Positions 1-8,031 of a stretch of 64,000 nucleotides of DNA are shown one piece after another (positions within the stretch are counted from its first letter, which is position 1; every line of letters starts with the position of its first letter). The DNA comes from Gilliamella sp. ESL0443 (lineage in GTDB: Bacteria; Pseudomonadota; Gammaproteobacteria; Enterobacterales; Orbaceae), in NCBI RefSeq assembly GCF_019469165.1, contig NZ_CP048263.1, positions 744,001 through 808,000 of the forward strand. Reading direction: 5' to 3'. The position numbers and the translations under genes are program-made. Under the pieces are notes generated by a model. That model saw only the letters and a list, made by a program, of their open reading frames with translations. It was not told the DNA's origin and made no database searches.

Positions 1-1411
1 TTTAAGATCGCCTAGTCGATCGTTGTGGCGATCGTCATTTGGATCATCTCGTCGATCATCTCTCGGATCTAAATTACTCCGACAGATCTTTTTACCGCCC
101 GTTCTTTTGCTAATACCTTTTTATTCTAGCCATGCATTAACGGCTAAAACCTCGAATATGATTCGCGGTAATGCGCCTTATTTAACTTTCGATGGTGGTA
201 AGACACGTGTTCTTAATATTGAAGCTTTGCTCGGTATTACGCTATCTAACGGAAAACAGTACACGACTACAACGAATACTTCATCATCTTCAAACCCCAT
301 TGAGTTACCGGTTGCAGGTCAAAGTTTTGCTGATATAGATATGATCGTTCCAACGAATGTCGATTTAATCAATTTAAAAACGCTTATTGGTCCTCCCAAT
401 AATTATTGGGGGGATGATGATGGTGATGATGAGATTAAGGTTAATGGTTTTTTAGAGTTATCTCTCGTTGATTATAGAAATAGAACAGTATCACGTAATA
501 CAGTGTTAAGGCCTTGTAACGCGCCTTATGAGGTTATATTAACTAATACAAATGGTACATTAACAACGCGTTATGGTATTCCAAATAGTAGTGATTTCAA
601 TCCTAGTCGGGTCACTTATTTTGTCAAACCTAAGGGGCAGGAAATTTGTTTTGCCACTCCAAGTCTATCTTTCGAAGGCAATGGAGGTGTAAAAGCGGGT
701 CCACCTGAAATTTTTGATCCATCTCTTGGTTTTTTGCCTCAGTCAACTGACTCATATGGTAAGAACTTTCCGACTACAGGTGCTAACAACATGTACTTTG
801 ATTTAAGCATTGCTGGTAATAAACAAGCATTGTCTTGGTCTCCTGTCTCGCGAGGTGGTATCACGGCGACTATGACCAATTCTACAGCGACAGGCGTACG
901 GGTTACCTTAACTGGCCCTGTTGCAACTGAATCCCAATGGAATTCCAGCAATCCTGGTCCTATTACTAAGCCTACTTTGCCTCAGACATTCGAGTTAGTT
1001 GGTCGAGATAGTAGTGGTAAAGCTATCGTTAAATATGGTTTTACGTTAAAACAATGGTTTGTCAACCGAGGTAAAACTTATTACAGCTATCCTAGCATGG
1101 AATCCTGGTGTAATAGTATTGGTTATCGCCTGCCTAAAGTTAAGGATTTAACTAATGCAAAACGTTATGAAATTATTGGTGGTACACCTTCATCATCAGG
1201 TGATTATTATATGCGTACAATTGGTGCAGGCTTGCTTGCGGAGTGGGGTAATATAGGCAAATATGATCGAACCAACTTTGACGCCGTCCAATGGTACTGG
1301 ACCAGTGATGTAAAAGGTTTGAGCCGGTTCGTCGTTTTTCCTAAAGATGGTCATGTACATTGGGCTGAACCCTCGTATGATAAATCGGTAGGGCTTTGCA
1401 CTTTGCCTTAG
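1..1411 (+). CDS. Secreted lectin-like family protein, member 1 (5' end outside window)
   Basis: The frame is open from the first bases, so the start codon lies upstream of the window. The visible part begins with a Ser/Arg-rich stretch (RSSFGSSRRSSLGSK), then a hydrophobic signal segment ending near SSHA^LTAKTSN, then a mature region of about 420 residues. Family landmarks are an acidic loop (YWGDDDGDDE), a block with NFPTTGANNMYFDL, a beta-rich block with VRVTLTGP, and a Cys/Trp-containing tail (WCNSIGYRLPKVKDLTNA ... WTSD ... GLCTLP). The tail resembles C-type-lectin-like adhesin and DUF1566/Lcl-type tails by motif only. Surface adhesion or glycan binding is inference. It has five paralogues in the window, all on the + strand. 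A strong terminator follows. Confidence 0.75.
   Translation, partial: LRSPSRSLWRSSFGSSRRSSLGSKLLRQIFLPPVLLLIPFYSSHALTAKTSNMIRGNAPYLTFDGGKTRVLNIEALLGITLSNGKQYTTTTNTSSSSNPIELPVAGQSFADIDMIVPTNVDLINLKTLIGPPNNYWGDDDGDDEIKVNGFLELSLVDYRNRTVSRNTVLRPCNAPYEVILTNTNGTLTTRYGIPNSSDFNPSRVTYFVKPKGQEICFATPSLSFEGNGGVKAGPPEIFDPSLGFLPQSTDSYGKNFPTTGANNMYFDLSIAGNKQALSWSPVSRGGITATMTNSTATGVRVTLTGPVATESQWNSSNPGPITKPTLPQTFELVGRDSSGKAIVKYGFTLKQWFVNRGKTYYSYPSMESWCNSIGYRLPKVKDLTNAKRYEIIGGTPSSSGDYYMRTIGAGLLAEWGNIGKYDRTNFDAVQWYWTSDVKGLSRFVVFPKDGHVHWAEPSYDKSVGLCTLP
6..72 (+). repeat. 12-bp-period GATC tandem repeat in member 1 presequence
   Basis: GATC begins at 6, 18, 30, 42, 54 and 66, exactly every 12 bp, with one more at 85. 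Each unit encodes four residues (RSxx or GSxx), giving a charged Ser/Arg stretch ahead of the signal helix. Loss or gain of a unit would keep the reading frame. Confidence 0.85.
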
Positions 1412-1453
1412 CATGGTCGTACAATAAAAGCAATTTTGTGGGCATAGCTCACA

Positions 1454-1481
1454 TAAACCCCACCTTGGTGGGGTTATTTTT
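1454..1481 (+). terminator. Rho-independent terminator after lectin-like member 1
   Basis: The stem AACCCCACC/GGTGGGGTT lies at 1456-1475 and is followed by a T-rich run. It is preceded by the loop motif AAAAGCAATTTTGTG, which recurs after members 3 and 5. Confidence 0.85.
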
Positions 1482-1501
1482 GCGTTTTTTATTGCAATAA
1501 A

Positions 1502-1521
1502 GTTGAGGAGCGGGGTTTTTG
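1502..1521 (+). repeat. Cassette-boundary direct repeat, copy 1
   Basis: Exact copy of GTTGAGGAGCGGGGTTTTTG, between lectin-like members 1 and 2. The following stretch (about 1522-1660) is AT-rich with no gene seen. Confidence 0.8.
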
Positions 1522-1660
1522 GCATTTAAAACCCTACCTTAAAATCAATAAATGAACAAAATTTAAATAAAATTAAATTTTCTCGGGATTAAAAACCATA
1601 ATTTTAAAGATTTGTAAAGTTCGCTTTTATCAATTAAAACATAACCTAGATAGTAATTAT

Positions 1661-1774
1661 TTAGATCTTTTTCTGATCATATTTACAAAAGTTAACGATC
1701 TAGAGTGAAATAATTATTGCGTCATATTCTTCCAATCACTATACTTCTAGATCACTTTAGCTGAATAGCTAAAG
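1661..1774 (+). promoter_or_regulatory. Conserved promoter and leader hairpin of lectin-like member 2
   Basis: A box TTAGATC-N7-GATC lies at 1661-1678. The promoter is TTGCGT (1717-1722), 17 bp, TATACT (1740-1745). A leader hairpin follows at 1755-1774, with stem CTTTAGCT/AGCTAAAG and loop GAAT. The same layout precedes members 3, 4 and 6. The predicted transcript start near 1752 gives a leader of about 84 nt to the ATG at 1836. AGGA lies 9 nt before that ATG and could serve as the ribosome binding site. Confidence 0.7.
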
Positions 1775-1835
1775 TTTAATCAATAAACAAAAAATAGTAA
1801 ATAAATCATAAAATTACTTGACAGGATAGTCGAAT

Positions 1836-3364
1836 ATGTTCTATAATTTTCAACAGGCAACAGGCAACAGGCAACTTGGCCAACCTATAATTTAAATTCG
1901 CCAAATTTAAACTCTCAGCCTCTTTTTTTACACTTCAGTTTATTAATTGACAAAAATTTAAGATCACGCAGTCGATCGTCGTTCCGATCGTCATTTGGAT
2001 CATTTTGTCGATCTAAATTATTTCGAGAGATCTTTTTACCGCTAGGCCTTTTACTCATACCTTTTTATTCCAGCTATGCATTAACTTCACAGACAACAAG
2101 AAATCATATTCAGGGTAGTGCGCCTTATTTTGTTTATAAAAATGTCGGCGCTAGCATACTTGCGGTTGATACTGATGGTTTACTCAGTATTGCTTTTAAC
2201 AATGGTGTGCAATACACGCCTTCAACTAATACTTCATCTCCTGAAAATCCAATCGTCTTGCCTATTGCTAACCAACCTGTTAGTGGCATTCACATGTTTA
2301 TTCCAGTTGACAAAGATTCAGTGGAATTCAGTATGCTTGGTTGGAAGGATGATGATGGCGATACAGACGTTACAGCTACAGGTACTTTAAGTTTATCTGT
2401 CACCGATAAATACAACCGAGCTGTACCACGTGATCGAACATTAGGGCCTTGTGGTGCCCCTTATCGTCTTAAATTAACCAGTACGAATGGTTCTCTATCC
2501 ACACGTTATGGGGTTCCACGTAGTCGTAGTTTCAATGCAAGTAGTGTGACTTATTATGTTACTCCTAACCCTAAGACTGAACCAGAGGTTTGTTTTGCCA
2601 AACCCGTTTCGGTTGCAGATGAACCTAATAACGATGGTCCATCTTCTATTTGGAACCGTTATAAGGGTTTTTTCACTCAGGATACTAGGCCTGATTATTA
2701 TGGTAAAAACTTTCCGACTACGGGTGCTAATAACATGTACTTTGATTTAGAAATTGCTGGTAATAGTCAGCTATTGGCTTGGTCTTCTGTCACTCGGGGA
2801 GGTATTACTGCTACTGTGGGCAATTTTACACCGACAAGCGTACGGGTTACCTTAACCGGTCCAGTTGCGAAGGCATCCCAATGGAATTCTAACAATCCTG
2901 GTCTTATTGCTAAGCCTACTTTGCCGCAGACTTTCGAGTTAATAGGTCATTATGTCCATAATGGTAAGAAAGCTGTCAAGTATGGATTTGAGATAAAACA
3001 ATGGTTTGTCTACCGAGGTAAAGGTTTTTATACCTATTCTAATATGGAGTCTTGGTGTAATAAAATTGGTTATCGTATGCCTACGGTTAAAGATTTAACT
3101 AATGCAAAACGTTATGAAGTGACTGGTGCTACACCTTCCTCATCAGGTGATTATTATCAGCGTAGAATTGGTGCTAGCTTTATTGCGGAGTGGGGTAATC
3201 TAAGCAAATATGAAAAAGCCGACTTTGGTGTTACCAGGTTCTGGACCAATGTTATAGGTCCTGGCAGCAATAATCGGTATGTTGTTTACCCTGAGGATGG
3301 TCATATACATTGGTTTTATACTGGCTATGAAAGCATTTTGGAAGGGATTTGTACTTTACCTTAG
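1836..3364 (+). CDS. Secreted lectin-like family protein, member 2, apparently phase-OFF
   Basis: The ATG at 1836 follows the family leader, but its frame ends at a TAA after 19 codons. The main frame is open from about 1847 to 3364 and has no ATG, GTG or TTG until the GTG-ATG around 2204-2207, inside the mature domain. Between the two lies a (CAACAGG)3 CAAC tract. Adding one heptamer (n=4) or reducing to n=1 would join the ATG to the main frame. The predicted ON product has a long Ser/Arg-rich presequence, a signal peptide ending at SSYA^LTSQT, and the family mature regions ending in GICTLP. I read this as a switched-off gene rather than a decayed one, because the rest of the frame is intact. 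A fixed frameshift cannot be excluded from one sequence. Confidence 0.7.
1851..1875 (+). repeat. Heptanucleotide tract (CAACAGG)3 in member 2
   Basis: Three perfect CAACAGG units plus CAAC start five codons after the ATG. Seven is not a multiple of three, so each unit gained or lost shifts the frame. The present number puts the ATG out of frame with the gene. Confidence 0.9.
1962..2013 (+). repeat. 12-bp-period GATC tandem repeat in member 2 presequence
   Basis: GATC begins at 1962, 1974, 1986, 1998 and 2010, each 12 bp apart, with another at 2029. The 12-bp unit encodes RS/GS tetrapeptides, as in member 1. Confidence 0.85.
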
Positions 3365-3466
3365 CATCATTACTTGGGTGAAAAAATAATTATATTCACT
3401 AAAGAATCGAAAATTCAACGTAATCGAGCGATAACAAGCAATTTTATAGTGTCTAACTCTTAAACC

Positions 3467-3496
3467 ATCCGCCCCAACTAGGGCGGATTTTTTTAG
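3467..3496 (+). terminator. Terminator between lectin-like member 2 and the TonB receptor gene
   Basis: Perfect stem ATCCGCCC/GGGCGGAT with loop CAACTA, followed by T7. It lies between convergent genes. Confidence 0.85.
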
Positions 3497-3531
3497 GCAT
3501 AGGGATTCTTTTGCCTTGCTATATCGCAGCT

Positions 3532-5649
3532 TTAGAATTTCATACTGGCGCTAATGATAGCGTGGAATTTAGCTGCTGGTATTGATTCGTAAGCTGTGGT
3601 GTAGTTTCTGTTTAAGATATTGTTGAGGTCTAACCCAATATGGTACTGGCGATTAGCGCCAAATGAGGTTGTGGTTGATAAGTTTAATGTTGACCATCCG
3701 CTGTAGTGATAAACAGATGAATCACCGCGTTTTGTTGCGTTGGTGGCAAATCGCATAAATAGGTCTGAATCAATATCAAATTTATCAAAATAAGCTGTAT
3801 GTTTTATCCCTGCACTCCCTGTAAAGCGTGGGTTGCCGGTGTCACGAGTGCTGTAGGTATCTGTCTCGATTTTACGGCTTAGGTAATTCCCTTTTAGATA
3901 AGGATTCACCGGAAGGTCTAGGTATTCAACACTTAATTCTAAGCCATGGGTTTTGGCTTTGTTGGCATTGCCATAATAAGTAATAGAACGTCCGGATGCG
4001 CCACTACAAATCGATGAGCCATTACAGTTCATTTGAGTGATATAGTCTTTTGCATCCGAGAAGTAGATCGCCCCATCAACTAATAATTTGTTATTGTTAT
4101 AACGTAAACCAATTTCGTAGTTGTTGGATTTTTCAGCTTTTAGATGCGAGTTTCCATAAATCGTTTGCGAAGCAGCCGAGGTGACGGCATAAAGATGTGC
4201 AAGGGTTGGGTAAACATAACCTTGTGCAAACGAGGCTCTTAGTTGGGTGTTTTTAAAACCTGAGTAGGTTAATCCTGACGATACAACAAAGTTGTTATCA
4301 TGAGTTTTCTTTTTTCGATCGATACTGTGGCTGGTTGTTGCCGATCCCATAACCGGGATTTTATTTATGGTGGTATTGCCGTTTTTTAGTTTTGATTCGA
4401 CCCAATATTTACGAGCACCAAGATTCCAAGAGATATCATCGGTTATTGCCCAATCATTTTGCCCAAATAGTGCGATACTCGATTGTTGCCATTTGTTAGT
4501 TAGGTATTTATGTTGGGTATAACTAGCTGGTGGTGCAGGCATTTTTGATATCACGACATTATGTGAGTCTTGGTCAACATTATCTTGTTGATACTGTACA
4601 CCAGCAATTAATGTCATATCTTTATGTGGTTGCATGTCTGATTGGAATGTCATGCCATAGGTTTTTTGTTCGTCATTGGTGGCCGTGTTGGTCGTTACTT
4701 TCATTATCGGTCTAGGTGATACTACGACATGGTTTCTAAATTGACGATTTAGTTTTTGGGCGTAAGCATCATAATGCAGTTTTTTTAAGAAACCTGCTTC
4801 AACGTCATAATCATAAAAGAATCCCACTTTTTCACGTTTTAGTAGTGGAATGTTTACCCAAAACTCTTTTATTTCTGGTGAGTTATCATCGGTGTAGGTT
4901 TTGGTATTCAGTTTATAACGATCTAATGATATACCAAATTTGTGTTTATCCAGATTGAGTCCTAACCATGAGCTTATGCTGTTATTATCAAAGTCGGTAT
5001 CATGCAGTTTGCCTTGATACGCTTTGCGATCATTGTTTTCAGAGTAGGTTCCACTAATTCGGTAATCAAATATTTCATCAATCGTGCCGTTTACCGTGCC
5101 CATTTCGGTAAAGCCATTGGTTGATTGGTTATAGATTAATTTGGCATCTCCAGTTAGTGGTTTTCCATCTTTACTTCCTTTACGGGTTATAAAGTTAACC
5201 ACGCCACCAATCGCTTGCGAGCCATATAATACTGAGTGAGGCCCTTTAATCACTTCGATGCGTTCAACTGATTCCATGTCGATTAATACACCAGCACTTG
5301 AACCGTGTCCGGAACGATGATAAGTCACTTCTTGACCATCAATTAACATTAATATACGCGAAGGCGCTTCACCACGAATCATGATTTGTTTGCGTCCTGC
5401 TAGTGCGTTATCGGTAATTTCAACGCCTGGAATATCACGCAGTGCTTCAACCACAGAATCGCCATTGAGTTTTTCAATCTCGTCACGGTTGACTGCATTA
5501 ACAGATACTGAGCTATCCCATACTGTCTTTTCATTCCGATCAGCGGTAACGATAATGGTATCTTGTGGATTGCCTTTTTTTTCTTCTGCATAACTATCTG
5601 CACAAAAACAGATGGTTAATATTGCAACATAATGTAATTTTGGGGTCAT
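3532..5649 (-). CDS. TonB-dependent outer-membrane receptor
   Basis: A 705-residue protein with a signal peptide (MTPKLHYVAILTICFCADSYA), a TonB box (DTIIVTA), a plug domain (IPGVEITD ... RILMLIDGQ ... ERIEVIKGPHSVLYGSQA) and a 22-strand-type barrel ending in a C-terminal Phe. The plug type is that of heme, hemoglobin or catecholate siderophore/colicin I receptors, and the exact ligand cannot be told. I chose the ATG at 5649, preceded by AGAGAAG, over a TTG at 5700, because the former starts directly at a normal signal peptide. A Fur box lies about 50 bp upstream, so iron-repressed expression is likely. The gene is monocistronic here and divergent from alr. Confidence 0.85.
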   Translation of the reverse strand: MTPKLHYVAILTICFCADSYAEEKKGNPQDTIIVTADRNEKTVWDSSVSVNAVNRDEIEKLNGDSVVEALRDIPGVEITDNALAGRKQIMIRGEAPSRILMLIDGQEVTYHRSGHGSSAGVLIDMESVERIEVIKGPHSVLYGSQAIGGVVNFITRKGSKDGKPLTGDAKLIYNQSTNGFTEMGTVNGTIDEIFDYRISGTYSENNDRKAYQGKLHDTDFDNNSISSWLGLNLDKHKFGISLDRYKLNTKTYTDDNSPEIKEFWVNIPLLKREKVGFFYDYDVEAGFLKKLHYDAYAQKLNRQFRNHVVVSPRPIMKVTTNTATNDEQKTYGMTFQSDMQPHKDMTLIAGVQYQQDNVDQDSHNVVISKMPAPPASYTQHKYLTNKWQQSSIALFGQNDWAITDDISWNLGARKYWVESKLKNGNTTINKIPVMGSATTSHSIDRKKKTHDNNFVVSSGLTYSGFKNTQLRASFAQGYVYPTLAHLYAVTSAASQTIYGNSHLKAEKSNNYEIGLRYNNNKLLVDGAIYFSDAKDYITQMNCNGSSICSGASGRSITYYGNANKAKTHGLELSVEYLDLPVNPYLKGNYLSRKIETDTYSTRDTGNPRFTGSAGIKHTAYFDKFDIDSDLFMRFATNATKRGDSSVYHYSGWSTLNLSTTTSFGANRQYHIGLDLNNILNRNYTTAYESIPAAKFHAIISASMKF

Positions 5650-5696
5650 AAAACTTCTCTTTGTCTCTTTTGTATAACGTTGTATTGATATAAAAC

Positions 5697-5715
5697 GCAA
5701 ATGATAATCATTATT
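5697..5715 (-). promoter_or_regulatory. Fur box of the TonB receptor gene
   Basis: Matches the 19-bp Fur consensus GATAATGATAATCATTATC at 16 of 19 positions, with a perfect core ATGATAATCATTAT. It is placed just upstream of the receptor start. Confidence 0.8.
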
Positions 5716-5893
5716 ATTATTGATGTAAATAATTAAATTAATTCGAATTGTATTAATTGCGAGGATAAGTGTGGATTTTTTAACTTTGTCACATTTTTAA
5801 CAACAAAATCACGCAAATTGCCGATTTTTTATTTGTGATTATCGATAACAAATTTTACAATAACCATTCAATATATAAGTTAGGTTATGCAAA

Positions 5894-6967
5894 ATGTCTA
5901 TTGCTGTTGTAGAAGTTAATCGTAAATCAATTTTACACAATGTTGAATTTTTTAAACAAAAATCTCCAAACTGTACTTTAATGGCAGTGGTTAAAGCGAA
6001 TGCTTATGGCCATGGCATGGAAGGGGTTGCTCAGTTGTTGGATGGTAAAGTTGATTGTTTTGGTGTTGCACGAGTTTCAGAAGCAATAGCTTTGCGTCAA
6101 GTTGGTATTCGTGGTCCTATCGTGCTTTTGGAAGGTTTTTTTCCGCATGATGATATTAACGATTTGCTTGATTTTAATTTGCAACCAGTTATCCATTCAA
6201 GTTGGCAAATCGATGTTTTAAATACGATCCCTTTTGCAAATGAGATCACAGTTTGGTTTAAGATTGACACTGGTATGCACCGTTTAGGTTTTCATATTGA
6301 TGAAGCAATAAACGAGTTTCATCGTTTAGCTAGCTGTAAAGCTGTTCGCCAGCCGATCAATATTATTAGTCATTTTAGTAGTGCAGATGAGTTAGGTTCT
6401 TCACAAACCAATACGCAAATAGCACGTTTTAATGAATTTGCTCGTTCAGTTAATGGCTGTCAACAATCGATTGCAGCATCAGGTGGTTTGCTTGCTTGGC
6501 CTGATTCTCATCTTGATATGATTCGAGTTGGTATTGCGTTATATGGGGTTTCGCCATTTTCTGATGCAGTCGCTGATTTACAACCCGCTATGACGCTCAA
6601 ATCTGAATTAATCGCAGTACGTAAGCACGAAAAAGGACAATCAGTTGGTTATGGTCAAACTTGGACAAGTGAAAGTGACACTGTACTAGGGGTTGTGGCG
6701 ATGGGATATGGTGATGGTTATCCGCGCGATATTCCAGAAAATACACCCGTGAGTATTAATGGTCGCTTGGTACCGATTGTTGGTCGTGTTTCTATGGATA
6801 TGATTGTGGTCAATTTAGGACAACACTGCCAGGATAAACCCGGCGACGAAGTCATTTTTTGGGGCAAGGAGTTGCCGGTTGAACAAATCGCTAAGCACAC
6901 GGGAATGAGTGCTTATGAGTTATTAACGCGCTTAACTTCACGCGCAAAAATTCGTTATAAAGACTAG
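5894..6967 (+). CDS. alr: Alanine racemase
   Basis: A PLP enzyme interconverting L- and D-alanine for peptidoglycan. It has 357 residues, the usual length. The PLP lysine is in VVKANAYGHG near residue 34, and the C-terminal domain carries GYGDGYPR and GRVSMDM. All canonical motifs are present. The gene is followed after 3 bp by mltG, so the two wall-related genes are probably co-transcribed, an arrangement different from E. coli. Confidence 0.95.
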   Translation: MSIAVVEVNRKSILHNVEFFKQKSPNCTLMAVVKANAYGHGMEGVAQLLDGKVDCFGVARVSEAIALRQVGIRGPIVLLEGFFPHDDINDLLDFNLQPVIHSSWQIDVLNTIPFANEITVWFKIDTGMHRLGFHIDEAINEFHRLASCKAVRQPINIISHFSSADELGSSQTNTQIARFNEFARSVNGCQQSIAASGGLLAWPDSHLDMIRVGIALYGVSPFSDAVADLQPAMTLKSELIAVRKHEKGQSVGYGQTWTSESDTVLGVVAMGYGDGYPRDIPENTPVSINGRLVPIVGRVSMDMIVVNLGQHCQDKPGDEVIFWGKELPVEQIAKHTGMSAYELLTRLTSRAKIRYKD

Positions 6968-6970
6968 GTT

Positions 6971-7987
6971 ATGATTAAAAAATTTATTTTGTATACGTTA
7001 CTGACGGTAGTTTTACTCGTCGGTGGTTCATTAGCTATTGGTTATTATTATTTACAACAATTTTCTAAGCAACATATGAATGTCACGGCTGATAATCAGA
7101 TGTTTGTGTTGAAAAAAGGCACCTCTTTGCATCAATTAGTTGAGCAAGTTAAGGAGAGTGATTTAATGCAACAAGCGTATTTGTTGCCTTATTTGTATAA
7201 ACTCAATCCCTCTTTAAGTTCGATTAAAGCGGGAACTTATCAATTACATCCTCATATGACTGTTGATGAGTTTTTAAAATTGTTGGTGTCGGGTAAAGAG
7301 AGCAGTTTTTTTGTGCAATTTGTTGAAGGTAAGCGTGCTAAGGATTGGTTAAGTGTGCTTAGTAATACGCCTTATATCAAGCAAACATTGACCGGTAAGT
7401 CACATGATGAGATTGCGAAGATATTGGGCATTGATGATGGAAAATTGGAAGGTTGGTTATCACCAGATACATATCAATATACCGCAGATAGTTTAGATAT
7501 TAATATTCTTAAGCGCGCCCATTTGACTATGAAAAACAATCTACAAAAAGTGTGGGATAATCGCGATAAAGATCTGCCTTATAAAACACCTTATGAGTTG
7601 CTGATTATTGCCTCGATTATTGAAAAAGAAACAGGCATAGGCTCTGAACGTGCTAATGTTGCTTCGGTTTTTGTTAATCGTTTAAAAGCAAATATGAAGT
7701 TGCAAACCGATCCAACCATTATTTATGGGTTAGGGGATAATTATACGGGTACGATTAGGCGTGTTGATTTGACTGATACCAATAATCCTTATAATACTTA
7801 TGTGATTGAGGGGCTACCACCAACACCAATTGCTATGCCAAGTTTAGCATCACTTGAAGCAGCCGCACATCCAGCTAAAACGAATTATCTATTCTTTGTT
7901 GCTAATGGTACTGGTGGCCATACATTTAGTAGCAATTATAGTAATCATCAACAAGCGGTTAATGAATACCGCAGAATGAACAATTAA
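6971..7987 (+). CDS. mltG: Endolytic murein transglycosylase MltG
   Basis: An inner-membrane lytic transglycosylase that cuts nascent glycan strands. It has 338 residues, one N-terminal membrane helix (about 5-27), a LysM-like region (KKGTSLHQLVEQV), then the YceG catalytic domain with the glutamate in IIEKETG and the signature LQTDPTIIYGLG. In E. coli mltG lies between pabC and tmk. Here it follows alr and is followed by the convergent ampD. Confidence 0.93.
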   Translation: MIKKFILYTLLTVVLLVGGSLAIGYYYLQQFSKQHMNVTADNQMFVLKKGTSLHQLVEQVKESDLMQQAYLLPYLYKLNPSLSSIKAGTYQLHPHMTVDEFLKLLVSGKESSFFVQFVEGKRAKDWLSVLSNTPYIKQTLTGKSHDEIAKILGIDDGKLEGWLSPDTYQYTADSLDINILKRAHLTMKNNLQKVWDNRDKDLPYKTPYELLIIASIIEKETGIGSERANVASVFVNRLKANMKLQTDPTIIYGLGDNYTGTIRRVDLTDTNNPYNTYVIEGLPPTPIAMPSLASLEAAAHPAKTNYLFFVANGTGGHTFSSNYSNHQQAVNEYRRMNN

Positions 7988-8031
7988 TTTTTCAATTTTA
8001 CAGCCACGGTTGTGGCCGTCTCTCTTTTCGA

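Noticed and set aside
739-951. Minus-strand and overlapping open frames inside the lectin-like genes and inside htpG, guaB, pgm and others
   Set aside because: They lie fully within well-supported genes in other frames and show no signal peptide, motif or ribosome site of their own.
1818-1847. TTGACA-N18-TATAAT overlapping the family ATG, repeated before members 2, 3 and 6, as the main promoter
   Set aside because: Using it would put the ATG upstream of the transcript and leave members 2 and 3 without a start. The TTGCrT-N17-TATAmT pair about 100 bp upstream is equally conserved and gives a sensible leader, and the TATAAT also reads as conserved Tyr-Asn codons. A secondary promoter is still possible.
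2207-3364. Member 2 starting at the ATG at 2207
   Set aside because: It would begin inside the mature domain without a signal peptide, whereas homology to the paralogues runs continuously upstream to about 1875.
1836-3364. Calling member 2 (and member 6) a pseudogene
   Set aside because: The only defect is the heptamer count. The long frame has no other stops, and the same state in two loci points to switching rather than decay.
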